A stretch of DNA of 27,296 bases from DSUN01 sp035527715 (GTDB taxonomy: Bacteria > Planctomycetota > PUPC01 > DSUN01), in contig DATKZY010000016.1 in NCBI GenBank assembly GCA_035527715.1, positions 1-27,296 of the forward strand, read 5' to 3'. The first letter of the stretch is position 1. The number at the start of each line of letters is the position of its first letter. Below the pieces are notes generated by a model. It ran no database searches. It was not told the DNA's origin and was given only the letters and a program-made list of their open reading frames with translations. Both the position numbers and the translations under genes were made by a program. This document shows positions 1 to 7,532 of this stretch, piece by piece.

Positions 1-230
1 GCCTGGCGTCCCTTGTAGACGGCGCCCATGCCGCCGTGGCCGATGGTGGCGACGATCTCGAACTCGCCGAGGGTCTGGCCGAGGAGGGGGTCAACCTTGT
101 CGGACGGCCTCACCTTGCCCGGCACGCTCAGGAGCACCTGGCAGGTGGGGCAGACGATCTTCTCGTCCACGGCCGACTCGTATTCGAGTCGCCTGCCGCA
201 CTTGGGGCACTTGGCGGGATGCTTGGCCAC
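1..230 (-). CDS. Serine/threonine protein kinase, N-terminal part, cut by window edge
   Basis: The minus strand encodes at least 76 residues running off the left edge. Residues 8-30 hold a CPKC and a CPTC pair (C8, C11, C27, C30), a likely zinc ribbon. After a short linker comes GQTLGEFEIVATIGHGGMGAVYKG, shown here as the block at 51-74, which is the start of a Hanks-type kinase domain with its glycine-rich ATP loop GHGGMG at 64-69. The GTG start at 230 is chosen because AGGAGGG lies 9 nt upstream and the conserved reading frame begins here. The catalytic loop and any membrane segment lie outside the window. Kinases of this type are cytoplasmic or membrane-anchored signalling proteins; no partner gene is visible. 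The kinase call rests on the ATP loop and its flanks only. Confidence 0.85.
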   Translation of the reverse strand, partial: MAKHPAKCPKCGRRLEYESAVDEKIVCPTCQVLLSVPGKVRPSDKVDPLLGQTLGEFEIVATIGHGGMGAVYKGRQ

Positions 231-326
231 GCGCTCTGTCCCTCCTGGCGGGCGGAGAGTGCCTCACGCGGAGCCACATCGAAACGCTGCGAGCGAAGCG
301 ACCCGCGTGGGTCTCGTGCGGCGCGG

Positions 327-355
327 ATTGTAGCGCCGGCGGGCCGCGAAGTCAA
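327..355 (-). promoter_or_regulatory. Sigma70-type promoter for the Ser/Thr kinase
   Basis: On the minus strand TTGACT (355-350) is followed after 17 bp by TACAAT (332-327). Predicted transcription begins near 320, giving a leader of about 90 nt that contains the short palindrome GACCC-GCGT-GGGTC at 300-313. Confidence 0.55.
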
Positions 356-409
356 CGGCTCGCCTCGGCCCTGGTCTACAGCGCGCAATCTCGGCGCTGG
401 CGCTTTGCA

Positions 410-592
410 GCCCCTACGGGGCGTACTATGATAGCCCAGGGCAACGCCCTGGGCATTGGCGCGGGCCCATGCGTAGCCCTGAAGGGGCGTACTATGGCCG
501 CGCCGCTAGTACGCCCTTTCAGGGCTCAACGGAGGCCAAACGCCATCTCCCAGGGCGTTGCCCTGGGCTATCATAGTACGCTCCTTCGGAGC
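410..592. repeat. Nested inverted-repeat locus, copy 1 (twin-hairpin type)
   Basis: A 33-bp arm at 421-453 is repeated perfectly in inverse at 549-581. Each arm contains its own palindrome (CCCAGGGC-AAC-GCCCTGGG or its reverse). Outside each arm sits a short hairpin (GCCCC-TAC-GGGGC at 410-422; GCTCC-TTC-GGAGC at 580-592). Inside is another pair in inverse orientation, 475-494 and 507-526, matching at 19 of 20 positions. The order is short hairpin, linker, long hairpin, inner pair, long hairpin, linker, short hairpin. The locus at 14463-14659 has the same order with different sequence. Confidence 0.85.
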
Positions 593-663
593 TCAGCAGC
601 CCAAGGCCGGGCTCCAGAACGGGGGCAACTCTCCCCCGGCAGGTTGGGTGGCCAGGCTCCCCG

Positions 664-2163
664 TCAGGCCTTCAGGCGGTCCTCAATGCCCTCGATGACG
701 GTGTCGAGGACCTTGATGCGGGCATACCATTTGCAGTTGGCCTCGACGATGATCCAAGGGGCGTAAGGGGTGCTGGTGCGGAAGAGCATTTCCTCGACGG
801 CGGCCTTGTAGAGGTCCCATTTCTCGCGGTTCCGCCAGTCCTCTTCGGTGATCTTCCACCGCTTGTAGGCGAGGCGCTGGCGCTCCTTGAATCGGCGGAG
901 CTGTTCCTCCTTGGTGATCTGGAGCCAGAACTTGCGGACGACGACGCCGGAGTTGGCGAGGTGGTGCTCCATGTCGTTGATCTCGCGGTAGGCGCGCTTC
1001 CATTCGCCCTCGGCGCAGAAGCCTTCGACCCGCTCGACCAGGACGCGGCCGTACCAGGAGCGGTCGAAGATGGCGATGTGGCCGGCCTTGGGCATCTCGG
1101 TCCAGAAGCGCCAGAGATAGTGGTGGGCCTTCTCGATGTCGTTGGGCGCGGCGATGGGGATGACGGTGTAGCCGCGGGGGTCGAGGTTCTGGGTGAGGCG
1201 TCGGATGTTGCCGCCCTTGCCAGCCGCGTCCCACCCCTCGAAGGCGAGGACGACGCCGACGCGGCGCCTGTAGATCTCGTATTCGAGCTCGCGGACGCGT
1301 GCCTGTGCCTTCTTCAGGCGCTTGCGGTAGGCGTCCTGGTCGAGCGCGGGCGACATGTCCACGCCGTCGAGGATGGATGCCTTGAGGGCCTCCGGCAGGG
1401 CGGGCGCAGGAGCGGCAGGGGCCGGCGCGGCCTTGACCTTGGGCGCGGGGGCCGCGGCAGCGACCCTGCGCTCGAGAGCCTCGACCACCGTCTCGAAGAT
1501 CTTCAGCGTGGCGAAGCGCTGGTTGTGGGATTCGACCACGGTCCAGGGCGCGAAATCGGCGTCGGTCCCCGCCAGCATGTCCTCGGCGGCGGCGAGGTGC
1601 TTGTCGTAACGCTTGTGGTCGCGCCAGTCCGCCTTGGTGACGCGCCAGGCGGTAGCAGGGTTGCCCTCGAGCTTCTCGAAGCGCCGCTTCTGCTCCTTCC
1701 TCGAGATGTGGAGGAAGAACTTTATGATCACGTTCCCGCCATTGGCCAGCAGGCGCTCGAACGACGTGATGTCCTCGTATGCCTGCTGGAGGGCCCGGCC
1801 CTTGACACGGCCGTCCACGCGCTCGCCGAGGACGCGGCGGTACCAGCTTCGGTCGAAGATGGCGATTCGGCCCCGCGCGGGCGTGCGGGGCCAGAAGCGC
1901 CACAGGAAGGGGTGCAGGGACTCCTCTTCCGTGGGCGGGAGGGTGCTGTAGACGTTGAAGCCGCGGGGGTCGAGGGGCAGGATGAGCTCGTTGATGAGCG
2001 TGCCTTTGCCCGCTGCGTCCCAGCCCTCGAAGAGAATGATGACGGGGATCTTGAGGTCCTTGACCTTGCGCTGGAGGGCCGCCAGCCGCAGATCGAGGCC
2101 ATCCTTCGCCTTCTTGTAGTCCGCCTTCGACACCTTGCGCGACAGGTCGAGCTTCTCCAGCAT
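664..2163 (-). CDS. pap: Polyphosphate:AMP phosphotransferase, two-domain PPK2 family
   Basis: A 499-residue cytoplasmic enzyme predicted to move phosphate from polyphosphate to AMP, making ADP, as in class II PPK2 enzymes that carry two fused PPK2 domains. The N-terminal domain has Walker A GWDAAGKG at 47-54 and the lid/Walker B block FDRSWY at 103-108. An Ala/Pro-rich linker (about 235-258) leads to the C-terminal domain, with GWDAAGKG again at 310-317 and FDRSWY at 366-371. Both domains keep these motifs, whereas in some two-domain members one half is thought to be degenerate. The ATG at 2163 has GAGGAG upstream; in-frame ATGs further upstream overlap the predicted -10 element and are rejected. 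The length fits the fused family. Substrate choice (AMP versus ADP/GDP) is inferred from domain number only. Confidence 0.87.
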   Translation of the reverse strand: MLEKLDLSRKVSKADYKKAKDGLDLRLAALQRKVKDLKIPVIILFEGWDAAGKGTLINELILPLDPRGFNVYSTLPPTEEESLHPFLWRFWPRTPARGRIAIFDRSWYRRVLGERVDGRVKGRALQQAYEDITSFERLLANGGNVIIKFFLHISRKEQKRRFEKLEGNPATAWRVTKADWRDHKRYDKHLAAAEDMLAGTDADFAPWTVVESHNQRFATLKIFETVVEALERRVAAAAPAPKVKAAPAPAAPAPALPEALKASILDGVDMSPALDQDAYRKRLKKAQARVRELEYEIYRRRVGVVLAFEGWDAAGKGGNIRRLTQNLDPRGYTVIPIAAPNDIEKAHHYLWRFWTEMPKAGHIAIFDRSWYGRVLVERVEGFCAEGEWKRAYREINDMEHHLANSGVVVRKFWLQITKEEQLRRFKERQRLAYKRWKITEEDWRNREKWDLYKAAVEEMLFRTSTPYAPWIIVEANCKWYARIKVLDTVIEGIEDRLKA

Positions 2164-2212
2164 TGGCCCACTCCTCTGGGTTGGGACGGTCGGCCCCCGG
2201 CCCGGGCCTGTC

Positions 2213-2242
2213 ATCATAGCGGGGGACGGCGATGCCTGTCAA
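2213..2242 (-). promoter_or_regulatory. Sigma70-type promoter for the PPK2 gene
   Basis: TTGACA (2242-2237) and TATGAT (2218-2213) on the minus strand are 18 bp apart. The predicted start near 2206 leaves a leader of about 43 nt that includes the ribosome-binding site before ATG 2163. It lies in the gap after the MoaD-like gene, so PPK2 is probably transcribed on its own. Confidence 0.65.
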
Positions 2243-2402
2243 TCCCTGCTCCGCAACCTCGGCCGTGGAGACTCCAGCCCTGCGTACGCGGAGGAGGGCG
2301 CCGAAGAGGCGGACGGGGCGGACATTGGCGTGGTAGGGCGGGCGTCTTCGCGCTGTGCCGCGTGCGCGGCGGCGAGAGCGCCCACACGCCTTGCCGGCCC
2401 TG

Positions 2403-2702
2403 TCAGCCCCCTGCGATGGGGGGGAAGACGTCCACGTGCGCGCCGGCGCCGAGGACGACGCTGGCGTCGCAACGCACGTGGTCCACGAACACCAGCTTCG
2501 CCACCCGCTCGGGCACGCCGAGCGCGGCCAACAGGTCCCTCACCGTGCTCCCGGCGGGCAGTTGACGAGCGAACGGCGTCCGGTCCTTCGGGTCCGGGCG
2601 GTACTTGCCCAGGATCGAGCGCAGCATGACCTGCACGGTGATCGAGGCGTCGGAACGCGGGGCAGCGACGCCCCGCCCACTATCGTCATCAGAGTCCGGC
2701 AT
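2403..2702 (-). CDS. MoaD/ThiS-like sulfur carrier protein linked to AOR
   Basis: A small ubiquitin-like protein ending in ...FPPIAGG. The C-terminal Gly-Gly is the hallmark of MoaD/ThiS carriers, which are adenylated and thiocarboxylated there to supply sulfur, for MoaD to the pterin cofactor. The recognisable fold begins at VQVMLRSILG; TVRDLLAALGV and the hydrophobic VFVDHV strand also fit. It lies directly downstream of the AOR gene on the same strand, a pairing that suggests service to the tungsten-pterin cofactor. The start is uncertain: ATGs at 2732, 2711 and 2702 overlap the AOR end, while a GTG at 2636 would give a more typical 77-residue protein. The stretch between is partly a REP-like palindrome (2658-2675), so the true start may be 2636. 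Confidence 0.75.
   Translation of the reverse strand: MPDSDDDSGRGVAAPRSDASITVQVMLRSILGKYRPDPKDRTPFARQLPAGSTVRDLLAALGVPERVAKLVFVDHVRCDASVVLGAGAHVDVFPPIAGG
2658..2675. repeat. GC-rich palindrome between AOR and MoaD-like genes
   Basis: CGGGGC-AGCGAC-GCCCCG forms a 6-bp stem with a 6-nt loop just after the AOR stop codon. It may be a REP-like unit or an RNA hairpin that limits read-through or protects the AOR mRNA end. Confidence 0.5.
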
Positions 2703-4425
2703 GCACGCCATCCAGGTCCTCATCGGAGACATCGAAGACGGTGTTGTGCGGGGGCAGGGCCTCGGACTTCATGTAGTCGGGGAGGCGGTCGGCGGCGGCG
2801 GTGAAGCCGGCGCGGCAGTTGAAGTCGCGCTCCGCGCGGAGCGTGGCCTTGCCCAGAATCCCCACGTAGTCGTCGGGCGACCACGTCGTGCCGCAGTGGG
2901 CGTTCAGCATGTCCACCACCGCCTGCCCCGCGTCGGGCACGTCGAGCACGCAGAAGGCGATGAAGAGGCACAGCCCCGTGCTGTCAATGGCCGCGGTGGC
3001 CTGCTGGAGCGCGGCGCTGAGGGCCGCCTGGCCCTCGGGCTTCAGCGGGTTCACGGAGCCGCCGACGCCCAGGACGTTTTGCGCGATGGCGTAGCCGGCC
3101 GTGTGGTCGGCGCCCATCGTGCTGGTGGCGTAGGTGACGCCGATGCCCTTGACCGCCCGCGGGTCGTAGGCGGGCATCGCCTGGCCCTTCACGCACGGGA
3201 TGCGGCTGACGCCGAAGCACTTGCCCGCGACCGCGGCGCCCGAGCCGAGGATGCGCCCGAGCGGCGTGCCCGCGCGGACCTCCTCGAGCAGGCGCAGCGC
3301 CCCATCGGCGTCGCCGAACGGCAGCAGGCCGCCCTCCATCGCCACGGCGATGGCCGCGCCCATCTCGATCGTGTCGAGGCCGATATCGTCGTCCGCACGG
3401 TCCATGTGGGCGATGGCGTCCAGGTCGGCGATCCCGCAGTTCGCGCCGTGCGCCCACACGGTTTCGTACTCCGGCCCCTTCGAGAGGAAATTGCCGTCCT
3501 TGTCGGGGTAGATGCTCGAGCAGCCAATGGTGCAGCCGGGGTGGCAGGGATGGCGGGGATTGCCCTTGCGGGCGAGAATGTTCTCGCGCTCGGTCTCGCC
3601 GCTGATGGCCTCGACGCCCTCGAACGTGCCGGCCGAGAAGTTCCGCGTCGGGTAGGCGCCCGCCGAGTTGATGACGTTCGCCAGCGCATTCGTGCCATAC
3701 ATCGGGAGCGTTTGCCCCGTGACCGGATGGGCGGCGAGGTGCTTCGCAAACCGCTTGGCGGCGGCGGCGAACGCCTCGGGCTGCGCGCTGGCGGGACGCG
3801 GCAGGCCCCCTGTGTCGAGCACGATGGCCTTGATGCCCTTCGAGCCCATCACGGCGCCCAGGCCGCCGCGGCCGCAGTGGCGGGTCGGACGGCCATCGGT
3901 GTCCGTGATCGCCACGCTGGCGGCGGCCAGACGCATCTCGCCGGCCATCCCGATCGTGATGCAGGCGACCTTTGGCCCAAAGCGCTCGTGGAGCGCCTTC
4001 ACGGTATCGTAGTTCCCCAACCCCCTCAGCTCGGGGGCCTCGGAGAGGCGGGCGCCGTCCTTGTCAACGAACAGCAGATGGGGCGTATCGCTCTTCGGCT
4101 TGCCCTCGACCACGATGGCCGCGAGGCCCAGGCGGCCCATCGCCTGCGCCGCGACGCCGCCGGCGTTCGACTCCTTGATCGTGCCGGTCAGGGGGCTCTT
4201 CGCCCCGATCGAGATGCGGCCGCTGCACGGCGCCGCGGTGCCCGACAGCAGGCCGGGCGCGACGACCAGCTTGTTCTCCGCCGACAGCGGGTGACAGGTG
4301 GCCGGCACCTCGGCTGCGACCAGCGCGCTCGTCAGCGCCCTGCCGCCGAGCAAGCGATACGTCTCCGCCAGCTCCTCCTTGGCCGCCGCCACCGCATCCA
4401 TCCGCACGCGCAGCACACCTCGCAT
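2689..4425 (-). CDS. Aldehyde:ferredoxin oxidoreductase, tungsten-pterin family
   Basis: A 578-residue member of the AOR family, cytoplasmic enzymes that oxidise aldehydes (or reduce acids) with a tungsten bis-pterin and one 4Fe-4S cluster, passing electrons to ferredoxin. The N-terminal AOR domain covers about 1-200 and includes GTIKESNAGG (81-90) and the pterin-binding block HCGRGGLGAVMGSKG (183-197). Predicted cluster ligands are C294, C298 and C302 (CHPGCTIGC) and C486 in the conserved DSTGLC motif (481-486). The first pair is spaced C-x3-C, not the C-x2-C of Pyrococcus furiosus AOR. ATG 4425 is chosen for AAAGGAGG 7 nt upstream; it gives a slightly shorter protein than the usual 600-620. 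A MoaD-like gene follows. The substrate cannot be told from sequence. Confidence 0.9.
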   Translation of the reverse strand: MRGVLRVRMDAVAAAKEELAETYRLLGGRALTSALVAAEVPATCHPLSAENKLVVAPGLLSGTAAPCSGRISIGAKSPLTGTIKESNAGGVAAQAMGRLGLAAIVVEGKPKSDTPHLLFVDKDGARLSEAPELRGLGNYDTVKALHERFGPKVACITIGMAGEMRLAAASVAITDTDGRPTRHCGRGGLGAVMGSKGIKAIVLDTGGLPRPASAQPEAFAAAAKRFAKHLAAHPVTGQTLPMYGTNALANVINSAGAYPTRNFSAGTFEGVEAISGETERENILARKGNPRHPCHPGCTIGCSSIYPDKDGNFLSKGPEYETVWAHGANCGIADLDAIAHMDRADDDIGLDTIEMGAAIAVAMEGGLLPFGDADGALRLLEEVRAGTPLGRILGSGAAVAGKCFGVSRIPCVKGQAMPAYDPRAVKGIGVTYATSTMGADHTAGYAIAQNVLGVGGSVNPLKPEGQAALSAALQQATAAIDSTGLCLFIAFCVLDVPDAGQAVVDMLNAHCGTTWSPDDYVGILGKATLRAERDFNCRAGFTAAADRLPDYMKSEALPPHNTVFDVSDEDLDGVHAGL

Positions 4426-4477
4426 GCCGTTGCCTCCTTTCGAGTCCGCCTCCTGACTTCTCATTGGCAGCATCTTC

Positions 4478-4505
4478 ATTCTAGCGGCAGCCGCCCCCAA
4501 GTCAA
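4478..4505 (-). promoter_or_regulatory. Sigma70-type promoter for AOR/MoaD-like pair
   Basis: TTGACT (4505-4500) and TAGAAT (4483-4478) on the minus strand are separated by 16 bp. Predicted start near 4471. It diverges from the PEP-CTERM promoter at 4543-4571. Confidence 0.55.
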
Positions 4506-4542
4506 CTCCTAAAGGCGCGCCGCTGGCCTCTTCTGCTTTTCC

Positions 4543-4571
4543 TTGACAGGCTTGGCGCTGCCCTCTATAAT
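4543..4571 (+). promoter_or_regulatory. Full-consensus sigma70 promoter for the PEP-CTERM gene
   Basis: TTGACA (4543-4548) and TATAAT (4566-4571) are exact consensus hexamers with the optimal 17-bp spacer. Predicted start near 4578, leaving a leader of about 70 nt before ATG 4649. This is the strongest-looking promoter in the window. Confidence 0.8.
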
Positions 4572-4648
4572 CGTGCCACGCCTTGGGGCGGGGAACTGCC
4601 TTGGCCCCTCCTCGCTGCTGGCAGGCCTCCTATGGAGGACACAGGACG

Positions 4649-6124
4649 ATGGGATCCGATCTCACCGACGTATCCGGCACTGCGCAGAATGGTTCTGCTC
4701 CCGCCCACAGGCCCCGCGCGGGGGACAGGCGGGCGACCCGTCCCCGCCTGAGCCTGCAGATCGCGCTGGCCAGCTTGGCTCTCGCGACGACGACCGCGTA
4801 CGCCACCGAACTCTACTGGGACGGGGGCGGCGGCGACACCGACTGGTCCAACGCCCTCAACTGGACTTCCGACAAGGAGCCAGACGGCACGGACGACGCC
4901 AACATCGGCAGCTTCTACCAGACCCCCGCGATTGTCGAGATCGCTCCGTCGAACGACGAGGTCTGTCGCATCCTCAGGCTCGGCCTCCTGCCCGGCGATG
5001 TCGGCATTCTCAACATGGGCGGCGGCCTGTCCGCAGAAACGGCGATAGTCGGCGACCGCGGCACGGGGCGGATCGACCAGAGCGGGGGCTCGCTGATCGT
5101 GAACGTGCTCCAGGTGGGCACCGGCCTCGGCGGCGAGGGCACCCACGTTCTCCGCAGCGGCGCCGACGTGCGCGCAACCGATGTGCTGATCAGTGCCAAC
5201 AGCCGGGAGACGTTCGAGCTCAGAGGCGGCGTACTCCAGGCTGACCAGATACAGGTGGAGGATGGCGCCATATGCCGGCTGGTGCAATACGGCGTTGACA
5301 TCGGCGGCCCAGTCATCAGGGACAAGCTGTGGTGCTACGGGGCCTGGGGCATTGAGGGGGCACGCCTAAGCTCGGCCGGCGACCCTGCGGACATGTTCGT
5401 GGCCCCGACGGGCCGTGTGGAAGGCTACGGAGTATTCGACCTTGGCGGGGAGCTCGACAGCAGCGGCCGCGTCACCGCCGATGGCGATGGCAGCGGCCAG
5501 ACCCTCGACCTCTCAGGCTTCAATGGCATGGCCAACTTGACGGATAACCAGGTTGGCCAGAGGAACGGCTGGTACGCCGTGAACGGCGGCCGTCTCAAGC
5601 TCCTGCCGCTCGTCGTGCCCGTTGACGGCACCTACAACTGGGGCGAGGCCCCCGACGACCCGCAGATCGACCTCGTGAACAGCATGAGCATCACGTTCAA
5701 TGGCGTTACCGCAGGCGGGCAAGTGGACATCTCGCTGCTGGCGCCGAACCACACCGACCTGCCCCCCGGCACAGCGGGGATCATCTTGGGCGTATGGAGC
5801 GTCGAGCCTGCCGTCGGCTTGTCCTTCGAGTCAGCGGACATCACCATCCGCTACGACGACATCATGGCCGGGTATCTGGGTCTCCTTGCAGGATTCGGCG
5901 AAGCGGACCTGGACGTGTTCGAGGCCGTCCACACCCAGCAGTGGTCGGAGGTCACCACGGGCGTGGACACGACCAACAAGCTGATACACGCCGACGGCGT
6001 CGGGTCCTCCTTCTTCGCCGTGGGCTGGGGGATACACACTGAGTCGTCGCAGATTCCCGAGCCTGGCACGGTGACCCTCCTCGCCCTCGGCGCGCTGGCA
6101 GTCCTGCGCCGCCGCCGCCGCTGA
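4649..6124 (+). CDS. PEP-CTERM sorted surface protein, repeat-rich
   Basis: A 491-residue exported protein. A long basic N-region is followed by a hydrophobic signal segment (LSLQIALASLALATTTAYA) and the mature start TELYWDGGGG. The C-terminus is a textbook PEP-CTERM signal: IPEP, a hydrophobic stretch GTVTLLALGALAVL and a terminal RRRRR, the signal removed by an exosortase. The body has many short Gly/Asp/Ser-rich beta motifs (for example VGDRGTGRIDQSGGSLIVN), like the right-handed beta-helix passenger domains common in PEP-CTERM proteins. No catalytic motif is recognised; an extracellular structural or adhesive role is inference. ATG 4649 has GGAGG 10 nt upstream; an in-frame TTG at 4583 sits almost at the predicted transcription start and is rejected. 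No exosortase lies in the window. Confidence 0.85.
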   Translation: MGSDLTDVSGTAQNGSAPAHRPRAGDRRATRPRLSLQIALASLALATTTAYATELYWDGGGGDTDWSNALNWTSDKEPDGTDDANIGSFYQTPAIVEIAPSNDEVCRILRLGLLPGDVGILNMGGGLSAETAIVGDRGTGRIDQSGGSLIVNVLQVGTGLGGEGTHVLRSGADVRATDVLISANSRETFELRGGVLQADQIQVEDGAICRLVQYGVDIGGPVIRDKLWCYGAWGIEGARLSSAGDPADMFVAPTGRVEGYGVFDLGGELDSSGRVTADGDGSGQTLDLSGFNGMANLTDNQVGQRNGWYAVNGGRLKLLPLVVPVDGTYNWGEAPDDPQIDLVNSMSITFNGVTAGGQVDISLLAPNHTDLPPGTAGIILGVWSVEPAVGLSFESADITIRYDDIMAGYLGLLAGFGEADLDVFEAVHTQQWSEVTTGVDTTNKLIHADGVGSSFFAVGWGIHTESSQIPEPGTVTLLALGALAVLRRRRR

Positions 6125-6180
6125 GCCACCGTACGCCCTCTGCACGCTCCCGATGCCCCGGGGGGTGGGTATCACATCTT

Positions 6181-6455
6181 TAGCACTACAACGCTACTTT
6201 CGATGAAAGCGACCTCAACCGCCCGTCATTCTGAGCGAAGGCCGCCTCTTGGCGGCCGAAGTCGAAGAATCTCTCTTGGCTTGCGTCCGGGCACGGAGGC
6301 TAGCCCTGTGCCAAAGGTTCAAAGCGCAGAGAGATTCTTCGCTCCGCCCGCCGGGAGGCCGGCTCCGCTCAGAATGACACCTTCTTTCAGCTTATCTCCT
6401 GTGCCAATAAGGAGTTGCATCCTTCGGCGCGGGGGAAAGTAGCGTTGTAGTGCTA
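6181..6455. repeat. MITE-like nested palindromic element, 275 bp
   Basis: The ends are perfect 21-bp inverted repeats (6181-6201 and 6435-6455). Inside are two further perfect 13-bp inverted pairs, GTCATTCTGAGCG at 6225-6237 with its complement at 6366-6378, and CGAAGAATCTCTC at 6263-6275 with its complement at 6329-6341. The whole can fold into one long interrupted stem. It encodes no protein. No target-site duplication is seen. A near-identical direct copy of the terminal repeat abuts it at 6454-6475. Confidence 0.8.
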
Positions 6456-6813
6456 GCACTATAACGCTACCTTCCCTGCCATCCCGAGGAGCGAAGCGAC
6501 GAGGGACCTGCCAGGCAACATCGAGACTTGCAGCGTTTTGGAAAGGGCCTGAGGGGGGCCGTCGAGGCGGAGCGCCCGCAACGGGTCTCAAGATGGGGTT
6601 TTCGGGAGGGGAAGTCAAGGGGGTTTTCGGGGTGGCGGGGCTGTGGGGAGGGGAACGAGTCTGGCCCCAGTTGTGGCGCCGCAGGTCCGCTGTCCGCGCG
6701 GCTCGGCCGGAGCCTCGCCCTCCCATGCCGGAGGCCGAGGCGGGTTGCGCAACCGTCACCAGTTGGCCCGCACTTCTCCCCAGCTTGCCCCACGAGAAGT
6801 GACCCACGCCCCC

Positions 6814-6943
6814 CTTGTCATGCTGAGCCTGCCGAAGCACCTTTCAGGGGAGTTGGCTCCAGCGAACGGAGTGTCCTTCGTCGCGTTGGTTTCCTGCCTT
6901 GAAAGGTTCCTCGACTTCGCTGCGCTTCGCTCGGAATGACAAG
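6814..6943. repeat. Second GTCAT-type palindromic element, 130 bp
   Basis: CTTGTCAT at 6814-6821 pairs with ATGACAAG at 6936-6943, and inside ACCTTTCA at 6839-6846 pairs with TGAAAGGT at 6900-6907. The ends carry the same GTCAT...GAG-type motif as the element at 6181-6455, so both are probably copies of one interspersed family. A further fragment (GTCATTCCGAG...) lies at about 23730-23760. Confidence 0.6.
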
Positions 6944-6982
6944 ATGTTTCCGTTCGCGGCAGGCCAGAGCTGGTGAGAAATG

Positions 6983-7043
6983 CGAGTTAGAGTGCCAAAC
7001 CCAGAGGGGGGGAGTTGGCACTCTGACTTGGCACTCTAACTCG
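6983..7043. repeat. Hairpin family copy A
   Basis: A perfect 16-bp stem, CGAGTTAGAGTGCCAA (6983-6998) with its complement at 7028-7043, encloses a G-rich loop starting ACCCAGAGGGGGGGAG and a second copy of the right arm core (TTGGCACTCT, 7015-7024). Three stretches of similar design follow at 7138-7193, 7336-7387 and 14750-14788. Confidence 0.8.
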
Positions 7044-7137
7044 GAACGCCGGTCGGCCGCAGGGACGTGTGAGCGTAACGCACAGGTGTGTATATGGTTA
7101 TGATGTCGCATGCGGCGTCTGGCGCCGGCTCAGGGTG

Positions 7138-7193
7138 CCAAGGGTGCCAACCCTGGGGAGGGGGGATGTGGCACCCTTGGTTGGCACCCTTGG
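7138..7193. repeat. Hairpin family copy B
   Basis: A perfect 13-bp stem, CCAAGGGTGCCAA (7138-7150) with TTGGCACCCTTGG (7181-7193), encloses the loop CCCTGGGGAGGGGGGATG and a second right-arm copy at 7169-7180. The stem differs from copy A at paired positions on both arms. Confidence 0.8.
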
Positions 7194-7335
7194 CTGTGTT
7201 ACCGCAGTTGTGGCCGTACTCGAGGCGAACCGTTGGGACGGGAGTGTGTTGATCATGTAGTGGGCGGTTGAGCGCCTGGCTCCGAACGCCATAAGACGCG
7301 ATGCGGCAAGCGCTTATGCAAACGCCGTGTGGGTT

Positions 7336-7387
7336 CACTAGATGATCAAACCCAGGGGGAGGGGAGTTGATCATCTAGTGATCATCT
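7336..7387. repeat. Hairpin family copy C
   Basis: A perfect 14-bp stem, CACTAGATGATCAA (7336-7349) with TTGATCATCTAGTG (7367-7380), encloses ACCCAGGGGGAGGGGAG; a second right-arm copy TGATCATCT follows at 7379-7387. An isolated right-arm-like TTGATCATGTAGTG lies at 7248-7261. Confidence 0.8.
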
Positions 7388-7415
7388 GAAGCGGGGCGAG
7401 CCAGCAGGTGGTGAA

Positions 7416-7447
7416 GATGGTCGAGATGGTCGAGATGGTGGAGATGG
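7416..7447 (+). repeat. Short tandem repeat, 9-bp unit
   Basis: About three and a half copies of GATGGTCGA run in tandem, the last slightly changed. The repeat lies in non-coding DNA upstream of the large secreted-protein gene. Confidence 0.7.
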
Positions 7448-7532
7448 GGTCGGGAGAGGCCCCGCGTCCACAGGCAAGATGCCTGTGCCACCAAGAGGCC
7501 CTGTTTCTGGGCGGCGGCGGGTCGCTTCGGGC

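Larger units (their letters stand above)
231..663. other. Intergenic region, 433 bp, no gene supported
   Basis: This stretch holds the kinase promoter and leader (about 231-355) and then the nested inverted-repeat locus at 410-592. The open frames through it are short, overlap the palindromes and have no recognisable product, so no coding gene is called. Confidence 0.7.

Noticed and set aside
2605..4512. Plus-strand open frame of 635 codons opposite AOR
   Set aside because: Antisense to a gene with clear AOR motifs, ribosome-binding site and promoter; the product is Arg/Ala/Gly-rich without domains.
4583..4651. Upstream TTG start for the PEP-CTERM gene
   Set aside because: It lies only 12 bp after the -10 element, has no ribosome-binding site, and would add 22 residues before the signal peptide.
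6983..7387. Possible CRISPR array or integron attC cluster
   Set aside because: Spacing is irregular, stems change between copies, there are no uniform spacers, and no cas or integrase gene is present.
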